Origin: Phycisphaera sp.
Lineage (GTDB): Bacteria; Planctomycetota; Phycisphaerae; Phycisphaerales; Phycisphaeraceae
Direction: 5' to 3'
Assembly (NCBI GenBank): GCA_016125215.1
Contig: WGMF01000005.1
Coordinates: forward strand, 91,755-155,754
DNA length: 64,000 nt
The stretch's first letter is position 1. Every line of letters starts with the position of its first letter. Below are positions 63,981-64,000 of the stretch, piece after piece. The translations under genes and the position numbers were made by a program. The notes below the pieces were generated by a model. The model worked only from the letters and a program-made list of their open reading frames with translations. It ran no database searches and was not told the origin of the DNA.

Positions 63981-64000
63981 ATGGGCGCAGCGTATTCACA
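63981..64000 (+). CDS. Start of a gene cut by the window end
   Basis: ATG 63981 lies seven bases after AAGGAG and opens MGAAYS before the window stops. The product cannot be identified. Confidence 0.5.

Overview
The window is GC-rich bacterial chromosome (roughly 60-65% GC by eye) and looks like Planctomycetota, most likely class Phycisphaeria. This placement is inference. It rests on the PEP-CTERM proteins, the planctomycete-style integrases, a type IV pilus / type II secretion cluster with built-in signalling genes, and many palindromic intergenic repeats. No 16S gene is present to confirm it.

Layout. 1-986: the end of a sensor kinase and a FixJ-type regulator. 990-7597: surface-glycan genes (NeuB-like sialic-acid-type synthase, flippase, four glycosyltransferases). 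7653-12848: ruvC, then a topoisomerase A/B pair. 12982-28279: one long minus-strand pilus block. Read in transcription order it runs major pilin, a small membrane protein, a minor pilin, PilM, N, O, P, Q, a TPR lipoprotein, histidine kinase, response regulator, HD-GYP protein, STAS protein, PilB and PilC. 28612-41524: housekeeping genes (panC, a glycosyltransferase, prmC, a sugar isomerase, rpsU, hppA, rsfS, tilS, a SET-domain protein, marC, thrS). 41757-53997: envelope and accessory genes (TonB, an outer-membrane protein, a MoxR ATPase, Usp, glmS, two PEP-CTERM proteins, a sulfatase, lipoproteins).

54225-63396 is a 9.2 kb genomic island integrated in tRNA-Ser(UGA). It carries an integrase, an excisionase-like HTH protein, a Rep-like HTH protein, an unknown protein, and a translationally coupled trio: tyrosine recombinase, PLD-like protein, metallophosphoesterase. 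It ends with a decayed hsdR. The integrase reading frame crosses the attachment site. The intact copy at attL therefore ends in antisense-tRNA and chromosomal sequence, while its probable original 53-residue tail is stranded, in the same frame, at attR 9 kb away. The integrase also has Gln where the first catalytic Arg is expected, so the element looks fossilised.

The other striking layer is repeats. There are six large inverted repeats with arms built from 8-9 nt tandem units, a hairpin family with compensatory stem changes, a palindrome found in the same frame inside two unrelated proline-rich proteins, a 7-mer tandem absorbed in thrS, and a 10-mer (CCCCCGGAAG) occurring at least 14 times, five of them directly at stop codons.
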